DNA of 64,000 nt from Epiperipatus broadwayi. Lineage: Eukaryota > Onychophora > Udeonychophora > Euonychophora > Peripatidae. Position numbers and translations under genes: made by a program. The notes beneath the pieces were generated by a model that worked only from the letters and a program-made list of their open reading frames with translations, ran no database searches and had not been told where the DNA came from. Location of the stretch: contig JAQFVV010012508.1 of assembly GCA_028023455.1 (NCBI GenBank), positions 2,103,877 through 2,167,876 of the forward strand. The letters run 5' to 3'. Shown piece by piece: positions 57,045 to 64,000 of this stretch (within the stretch, counting starts at the first letter, position 1; the number at the start of each line of letters is the position of its first letter).

Positions 57045-58850
57045 ATTTTTTGGTATTTAACGGCCAATGTTAATTATTAATTTTAACGGTGTTTTATGTG
57101 GTTTGTATACTTTCTAAATTGGTAATTTTATGAGATAATGGGTATGTGATAACATGTCCTTTTTCATATATTATCTTTTACTCAAATGGTCTTAAAATGT
57201 GACTTTTAATATTTATATCTTATGAATTATAGTAGCTCCACTCCTATTTCAGATATTTAGTGTCAATTTTTGACATAGATACTGAAATTCTCAGATAGTA
57301 ATGAACTGTCTGTAATATGCATTTTAACATACCCATATATATTGCTGATGATCTTAATATATATATATATATGCAGGATATATAATTCATATTTCAGTAC
57401 TATAATTCATCTTTAAAATAGACTACATCCAACAGTTAAGATGGGGCAGGGGATTATCTGAAGAAATAGAACAGTTTTTCAAAGTCTTTTTGTATTTAAC
57501 ATTGTACTACAGAAAACGACATTGGATCTTTGTCAATCATTCTTGACTTTTCCATGACTCTGTTTATCTTATATTTAGAAAACATTTATTTCCATATTAT
57601 TCGTAACTATAGTTGCAGTTTTAATTCATAAAGGTAGTTGTAATATTAGTAAAAAAAAAATGCAGTTATTTGAAATTTGTATTGCTGGTTTTGAAGCAAC
57701 CTAGGACAGTGATTTTCAAATATGTTCTTGTTTTTTTTTTTTTGGATAAACTTTTATATCTTTTTTTATATTTAACTTTCAAAGTAATGTTTAAAGGAGT
57801 ATTTATTATGTAATCATTATTTTATTATATAATCATTATTTTTAATTAAATAGTTCTAAATCATATATTAGCCATTTTGAAATAATAAAATTGTTATGTA
57901 ATGCTAAAAATGCTTTTAATGTATTTGTTTCGTTTTATTTATTTCATAAAATATATGTAATATAAATATATAATATTATGATCAAAATATATTTTTAAAA
58001 AATAACTTTTAAATTATTTCTGAGGGCTCATTTACAAGCAGACAAAATAAAAATGGCTTGCAAGAAAATTGACTTGGGTTAATGTAATTTTAAGCACAAG
58101 GTTAAGTAAGGGTTGGAGGTGGAGGGTGGGAAGACATTGTAAATTAGAAGTTCCCTAACTTATTTGGTCTTTTATCTCCTTTTCAGAAGAAAAATTACTC
58201 ATCTCTCCTTTGAAAATCTACTTTGTTTAGATAAACAAACAGAAGTATGTCCTGACAAACTTACATTCTTTTATATATCTATATCTCTACCATTGTCCTA
58301 CACTATAATAAAGATCTTGAAAATAAAATACACCTTAAAGCTTGAAATTGTAACTTTTGCATGATGCAGAAAATTATGATACAACAGTAATGTGATGTGA
58401 TGCACTGTGACTTCTTATATGGAGTCAGGAATCTCTCAGCAACTATGTCCAGAGAAACCTGTTAGCCACTTTATTTTTCCTTCCCATTCCCCACCCTAAG
58501 TTTTCCCATATCCTGCTCTATCCCATTTCTGCAACATAATCATTGTCAACTCCATGGCCTTCATATTTAAATCCCCCCCTTATCTTTTCCCAAACCCAGC
58601 ATAAAAACCAATAACCCACTTTCTGTATCCATAACTGTACCCTTTCTGCTTTCAAGCATTTACATTGAATTAACAGATGCCTAATATTTCTATGTCTTCC
58701 TTACACTACTTGCAGACTAAATCACTCATATTTTTCCATTTACGTGTATATTCCCTTGTTGCTAAAGATCATGTTCGAGCCTTAAACAGTAAACAACTTT
58801 CCTTGCTATTGTCATAAATTAACTCACACTCAATGTTCTGTTTACTTCTA
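57045..58850. other. AT-rich stretch, no gene recognised
   Basis: A 66-residue frame at 58164-58364 has no motif. The segment at 58440-58760 is richer in C on the plus strand without being recognisable. Confidence 0.4.
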
Positions 58851-58957
58851 TATATATTTAGCAAACTCCCCATACAGTAGTGCCACTCAGTGGAAGACAG
58901 AGTAATCAGTGGATGCAAGCAGCGTTGTGCGTAAAATCTCTTTCTAGTAGCTACTCA

Positions 58958-59016
58958 ATCCAATATTCTCAGACTAGTTTCTAACTTGTGGCTTCCATTA
59001 GTGAGGAGCCTTGGAT
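58958..59016 (-). ncRNA. Decayed hammerhead, family A
   Basis: Minus strand reads ATCCAAGGCTCCTCA, then CTAATGG in place of CTGATGA. GAAA, ACTAGT, C17 and the returning stem I are intact. Confidence 0.6.
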
Positions 59017-59343
59017 TTGAGAGCATGGTATCCAGATTTTAGGAACTAATGAAACCCTCTAGCACACACCTTTTACCTTTTTAATTAACTATAAAGCTAT
59101 AATTCCAAAAATTCCAGCTCATTTGCTTACATTGTCATATAGATCTGAACCCAATTCGGTATGCGTACATTTTAATGTCTTGGATTTTATTAATAACCAT
59201 ATTTATCATTATCCCACATTCATGATTGCTATTAAACATTCACATTGTTGTGTTTTCATTTTGGACTCGTAGCATTATAGCTAACTAAAAAGATGGCTGC
59301 TAGAAGGTTGCATTAGATTCTAAGATCTAGGTGCTATGCTCTC

Positions 59344-59403
59344 AGATTCAAGGCTCCTCATTGATGAAAACCACAAACTAGAAATTACTCTGGGAATATT
59401 GGA
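59344..59403 (+). ncRNA. Decayed hammerhead, family A
   Basis: TTGATGA in place of CTGATGA, eroded stem II (AAACCACAAACTA), GAAA, ATTACTC, TGGGAATATTGGAT. Confidence 0.55.
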
Positions 59404-59796
59404 TGAGTAGGCCCTTGATAGGGATTTTATGCCCAAACATTCTTGTATTCATTGATTACTATGACTTGCACTGGGTGGCACTACTGTATGGAGACTGCTA
59501 TTATTTCTACAGCTTGTGCAAACATAGGGAATGGTGGTCAAAATCGTTCATAATATTAAAAAATAGTCCTAAGGAAAAAATGGACCTGACGTATTACTAT
59601 CAGTTTATTAATGTTGAGCTCTATTTTTGTCAATAGAATAATTAAATTATTACAATTAGCCATTTGTAATCAGCTTTTCTTTCTATTTAATGGATTGAGA
59701 TGTGGTGAATCCATATTGCTCTAAATATGATAAATGAAATAAAATCCAAATTTTTTATACCCTACCCTGTAATCCAGGATAAAGTATAAGTATCTG

Positions 59797-59900
59797 CTTT
59801 TTTTTTTCCATATGGCATAACATCGGCTGGGAGGCGAACCCGTAACAACCGTCTGCAACCAACTGCTTGCTTGCAAGGCAGCTGTGCTAATCTATCTTGC
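59797..59900 (-). repeat. tRNA-derived SINE copy
   Basis: Minus strand reads TAGCACAGCTGCCTTGCAAG, then CAGTTGG, CGGGTTCGCCTCCCAGCCGA (B-box and acceptor), TGTTATG, and an A tail at plus 59798-59807. The order matches the SINE at 27969-28073. TATCTGC and TATCTTGC at the two sides may be remnants of a target-site duplication. It lies next to a hAT transposase fragment and extends its frame by chance. Confidence 0.75.
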
Positions 59901-59941
59901 AGACAAAATTGTTGATAGCTATTTTTGAATTTAAATTCTCC

Positions 59942-61100
59942 TATCAGTTCTTGTAATTTTGGAGACTCTTTTACATTTGTATTTGAAAAAGGTTCCAAAA
60001 TCCAATTGGCTATAAAAATATCTATCTTCAATTGATGTTCTAATGGATAGTTTTCATACTGATCAGTAAGTAAGTAAATCTTCACCATGTTCTTTTTACT
60101 GGTGATAAATTTTGAAACTGGCTGAATTTTCCCTTTTTGAATATATCATTTGTACATAAAAAATTTTGCCGCAAACATGGAAATAATAGTTTTCGTTTGG
60201 ATTAAATTAAGCTTAATACCTTGGAATTATGGATTTGTTTCACTAAATTCTATTTAATCTATCAGCTAAACTGCATCATTTTTCAAGTCATTTGAATTGG
60301 CTTGTAAAGCATTATCTTCATTTTCTAGAGATTCTAACACTGAACCAAAAAATTAATCAAACAGGCATTCTTTGATAGCCAATGAACTTGTGCATGAATC
60401 AATAAATGATTGAATTCTTCATCGTATTGAATACAAAGTTGTATAATCGATATGTCATTCAGTGGATTGCTTCTGATTTAGTTGATTGTTTTAATGATGT
60501 AATATAATAATAGTCCATGTACATTCACTCAAATTTTTGGAAATAAATGTTGACCATGAATGACAGATGCATTGTACAATGAAATTATTTTTAAGCATTT
60601 TGTAAATAACCAAGAAACTGGTGTAACATTCTGTCATCACCAGAGTATCAACATTAGCAACAAAATATTATTCAGAGGAATTTCTTTTTTAAAAAAGAAA
60701 TATTCGAATACATGAAATATCTATTCTCTTATAGTATCAGTTTTCAAATTTTTAACAAATAATAATTTGTGGCAATTTTTTCTTTTATAAATCATAATTA
60801 TACTAAACATAAGGCTTCATTCTTCAATAAAATTGATTCTTCAAGCTGCGCAGAGAACTGGGATATTTTTAAATACTCAGTCTTCCCTATCTTGAGTGAT
60901 TTCATCAATTCTTCTTGGCACTATGTTATTGTTCAAAGAAATTTCCATGATAATATTAGAAGCTAGTTTGTGTAACATAGTGCATATAGCTTCCCTTATA
61001 GCCAAAATTTGTTCTTTACCAGTAATATGCAAGTTCCTTATTTTGCAATCAATAAATTATGAGAAGTACAGAACCCATCATCTTGTTTGAATGTTATATG
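59942..61100 (-). pseudogene. hAT transposase (ZBED/SCAND3-like) remnant
   Basis: On the minus strand from 61100: LAIREAICTMLHKLASNIIMEISLNNNIVPRRIDEI (about 61010-60900); FEYFFFKKEIPLNNILLL; NVTPVSWL; NASVIHGQHLFPKI (about 60550); YYIIKTINIRSNPLND (60490); EEFNHLLIHAQVHWLSKNACL (60420-60350); and the ILEPFSNTNVKESPKLQELI region (60020-59940). The block HxxVxWLSK...CL is the hallmark of ZBED5/SCAND3-type hAT transposases. Several stops and frameshifts separate the pieces, and the N-terminal finger and C-terminal dimerisation motif were not found. It is a different hAT lineage from the one at 16.2-18.9 kb. Confidence 0.78.
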
Positions 61101-61224
61101 AAGAGTTTTGACAATGTCAGTTACCTCAAAAAAATTTTTTTAGATATATGAAGTCATGAAATTTTCATAGCTTCATTTAATAAAATGGAAGATTAGGCAC
61201 ATAGGTAATATATTTTTGTAGACA

Positions 61225-61450
61225 GCTGAATAAAGCTACAATTCAAGATATTCAGTATTATTTACTTTTTTTTTTTAAAGTTCAGCCATGACTTAAAAAT
61301 AATAAAATCTGTTTGTTTATCCTAATAACGATATAAAATTCTTAATTAGTTTTCTCACTGGGGCCAAAATGTGTTGTTAGAGTAGAATCCCATGGCATCA
61401 CACAAGCAGTGGTTTTTGCATAATCTGACAAAATACAAACAACATGAAAA
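61225..61450 (+). repeat. Direct repeat, copy 1 of a roughly 230-bp segment
   Basis: The order AATAAAGCTACAATTCAAGA, AAGTTCAGCCATGA, TCTGTTTGTTTATCCTAATA, CTTAATTAGTTTTCTCACTG, ATCCCATGGCATCACAC and ATCTGACAAAATACAAAC repeats at 63762-64000. It adjoins the upstream (5') side of the minus-strand hAT remnant, so it may be that element's 5' region. Confidence 0.8.
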
Positions 61451-62869
61451 ATAACTATACGCAAAAACATATACAAGATACGCTTAAAATCTGAATAAAG
61501 TTCACAATTTTTGCCTACTGAACTTTCAACTAAGTTATATTAGTCTTCCTCGAGATATTGCATATTAAAATTTTCAACATTACAATCTAATAATACTAAT
61601 GATACTAATAGATTTATTCTCTGAACATTAGATATATTAATTTGATATTAAATTGTCAAATATTAAATTAAATTTATTAAGAAATAATTTAACAAGATAC
61701 ATTAAGATACAATTAAAAATAAGTTAATAGTTTTAATTTAGTTTTCTCTTACTTAAATAATTTTTCCCTATTAACACATGCTTTATTTACCAATTAATAC
61801 TGATGAGATACAAATAAATATTAATGATTAATAGTTTTTTTATGATTTCATTCTAATACTCGTAGGGTTTTTAATAAAAAAAGATGCCGGAACTCACTTC
61901 TTGTCAAGCTTTTTGTTAAAGAAAATTATATTGAAATATCATTTAAATAAAATTTAGAGCAGCTTTTCCAATGCTATGAAGCAAATAAAAAAATTAAACA
62001 AAATTTATAATAATTTTTTTTATTTTACATGTCAATTAAATAAACAAATACAAACATACAACTGATAACTAAATGTAAAATGAAATTGTAAAACTTTAGA
62101 TAATTGAATAAAAATTTATAGTGATTTCCAAAGTTTTATCTAATTCTTGTCGGATAAATCATCTTGATTCATTTTCTTAGGGTTAGTGTCTATGGCCAAA
62201 TGATGTTCTTCGCTTGAGATGATTCAGGAACATCAACTTGCACCAATATTGTATATTTTCTGTCAATGTTTTGGACTTTTTATTAGTAGAATTGACGGGT
62301 GACAAGTAACTGAAAATGTTTTTCATTTTTAAACATAGAGTAAACTTTTATACTAAAAAATAAATAAAATAAAAATAACGATGTCAAATTTATGTAGAAA
62401 TAAAGAAATTAAATATTCCACACATTGTCAATCGCTGTGCAAGTACGTTCAATCATAAACATCATCTGTTACTGGCTGTACATGCATCTCTGTAATTGGT
62501 TGTTGACCACGAGTGACTAATAGGGACATGAACGAGTCCACTTCTCGCTATATGAAAACACCAATTTTGAATCCATCCATATTTCATCTGATTCATAAAA
62601 CACCCTATTGTTTTATTTGTACAAATTATATAAATATGGATTGTAATTATGTACATGCAATACTGTTTTATCTAATTGCATTTGAAATATTAAAAATACA
62701 CTAAAAAAGATGTGGAATGTCATTTCACTACATTAGTTGACAAAAAAAGTCCTGAATACCAGTATTGTAATAAGTTTTGAATTTATTTTACATAGTATTA
62801 TACTGTCACAAACCTGCTATGATTTAATTATTAATAAGCACTAGAAGATATAGAAATATACAGTAGATA
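61451..62869. other. AT-rich stretch, no gene recognised
   Basis: Two short opposed frames at 62462-62704 overlap and have no motif. Confidence 0.4.
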
Positions 62870-63425
62870 TGTAAACTTAAGAGCATGCTAATGCTCTAAA
62901 AAAAGCTTGGTTAGAGCGTTAGCGTGCTCTTAAGTTTACATATTGGTAACTGCAAGCTATATATAAGTCATGTGACATCTGACTTTTTATTATTACTATT
63001 ATTATTTTGCTGTTGGGGCTTTGGCTAAATTAAATGGCTAAGCCTATTAATATATGGTGTATCTGAATTAGGTTCAGGCCCATATATTTTTTTTCAGTTG
63101 GAGAGCTGACTTTAAAGACATGCAGATGTCTAAAGGTTTAGATCTTCTTCTTGAGAATTATCTTTTAGATAAATGCTTAGCTTGAGTTGATTTTTTGAAT
63201 CTAATGTCCCAACTCCTCACTGAAGAGACCCATAGGTCGAAACCAGTCTGGGGATGGGGACAATCTAAGATAAAGATGATTTGAATGCCTTCTCTTGTAG
63301 TAGCATTTATCATAATAAAAAAAGCTTGTTTAGAGCGTTAGCATGCTCTTAAGTTTACATATTGGTAATTGCAAGCTATATATAAGTCATGTGACATCTG
63401 ACTTTTTATTATTACTATTAGTAGA
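62870..63425 (+). mobile_element. Family G hammerhead repeat, about 416-bp period
   Basis: Direct copies of TAGAGCGTTAGCRTGCTCTT, then AAGTTTACATATTGGTAA and ATAAGTCATGTGACATCTG, lie at about 62910-63003 and 63325-63420, spaced about 416 bp. An inverted TAAACTTAAGAGCATGCTAA precedes the first copy. One plus-strand ribozyme sits between. TCATGTGACATCTGACTT is shared with family B, linking the families. Confidence 0.85.
63205..63262 (+). ncRNA. Type I hammerhead ribozyme, family G, canonical core
   Basis: TGTCCC (63205-63210), internal loop, TCCTCA (63214-63219), CTGAAGA (63220-63226), stem II GACC-CATA-GGTC (63227-63238), GAA, stem III ACCAGT (63242-63247), C17 at 63248, TGGGGA (63249-63254), loop, GGGACA (63257-63262). 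Proximal stem I is 6 of 6 (one G-T), distal stem I 6 of 6, stem II 4 of 4 with the G-C pair favoured at 10.1/11.1. By inspection this is the copy most likely to cleave. Confidence 0.92.
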
Positions 63426-63761
63426 TATGTAAGAAAATGTATAAAAATATTCACATATAAATTGCTGTTTTATTGAAACTATAATAATATATAGATGTAT
63501 CTCAAATAGTAAACCATGAATATACCAATGAACATATATTTAATTGGGAAATGGCAATAATATTGGATAGAAAGGGAAAACTACAAAAAAATTAAAGAAA
63601 CTACTTATATAAAAAATTGCAAATAACCTATAAGGCAACCTATTGTGATAATTCATGATGTTCCTTCTATTGCTAGTGTTGTCAATGATTAGACCTGCAA
63701 CATCTAAAGAAGAGTGGAGTATAATATCAATTTAAATCTATGAACTACTATTAGACAGTTA

Positions 63762-64000
63762 ATAAAGCTACAATTCAAAATATTCAATATTATTTACATT
63801 TTTTTTTAAGTTCAGCCATGATTTAAAAATAATAAAATTTATCTGTTTGTTTATCCTAATATGTGAATAAAATTCTTAATTAGTTTTCTCACTGGGACCA
63901 AAATATTTTGCAATAATTGTGTTATTAGGGTAGCATCCCATGGCATCACACATGCCGTGGTTTTTTATAATCTGACAAAATACAAACTAAAACATGAAAA
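63762..64000 (+). repeat. Direct repeat, copy 2 (cut by window end)
   Basis: Second copy of the segment at 61225-61450, about 2.5 kb downstream in the same orientation, with small insertions (for example TTGCAATAATTGTG near 63910). Confidence 0.8.

Larger units (their letters stand above)
58858..59500. mobile_element. Family A hammerhead foldback, older copy
   Basis: Left arm 58858-59110 (AGCAAACTCCCCATACAGTA, minus ribozyme) and right arm about 59245-59495 (plus ribozyme, ending CTGTATGGAGA). The arms have diverged and both ribozyme cores are mutated. Confidence 0.78.

Overview
The window is AT-rich animal (probably invertebrate) nuclear DNA. The evidence is eukaryotic repeat content: hAT DNA transposons, LINE reverse-transcriptase remnants, tRNA-derived SINE copies, LTR elements and many hammerhead-ribozyme repeats. 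There are no operons, ribosome binding sites or long open frames. I see no confident host protein-coding gene. The longest frames are transposon fragments or chance ORFs. The species cannot be named from the sequence.

The main result is a dense population of small foldback repeats carrying type I hammerhead ribozyme (HHR) motifs. The pattern is a stem I strand, CTGANGA, a short stem II, GAAA, a very short and usually palindromic stem III, a UH triplet (UC or UA), and the returning stem I strand. I found about 30 such sites. About 16 keep both core motifs, and the rest have decayed cores. They fall into at least seven sequence families, called here A, B, C/G, D, E, H and P. Several occur as tandem monomers of about 380-450 bp (14.1-15.8, 50.2-50.9 and 52.1-52.7 kb), like metazoan retrozymes or Penelope-type repeats. 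Many others are inverted pairs with a ribozyme in one or both arms. Five insertions (31.9, 32.4, 33.4, 43.9 and 56.8 kb) have visible target-site duplications of 9-16 bp. Three of them interrupt one LINE copy.

Layout: 0-0.7 kb, 97-bp minisatellite; 1.2-3.6 kb, family A and D ribozyme repeats; 3.6-4.6 kb, LINE endonuclease/RT remnant; 4.9-6.3 kb, short tandem and inverted repeats; 6.5-10.8 kb, non-autonomous LTR element with two 1.8-kb LTRs; 11.4-12.8 kb, reverse-strand LINE; 13.7-14.1 kb, duplicated LINE tails; 14.2-15.8 kb, family B ribozyme array; 16.2-18.9 kb, complete but decayed hAT transposon; 20.7 kb, family D; 22.2-23.3 kb, TIR element holding a promoter-like segment; 25.3-25.8 kb, family H; 26.5-27.1 kb, hAT MITE; 28.0 kb, SINE; 28.9-29.3 kb, LINE tail; 31.0-34.2 kb, LINE with three nested ribozyme hairpins; 36.8-38.9 kb, probable solo LTR; 39.4 kb, hAT MITE; 40.9-44.2 kb, families D, A and B; 46.1-47.1 kb, GC-richer duplicated block; 49-52.7 kb, families D, A and E; 53.5 kb, SPIN-like hAT MITE; 54-59.5 kb, families D, P and A; 59.8-61.1 kb, SINE copy next to a second hAT transposase remnant; 61.2-64 kb, duplicated segment and family G.

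The LINEs are plausible but unproven sources of the retrotransposition machinery for the SINE and ribozyme repeats. No Penelope reverse transcriptase was recognised in the window.
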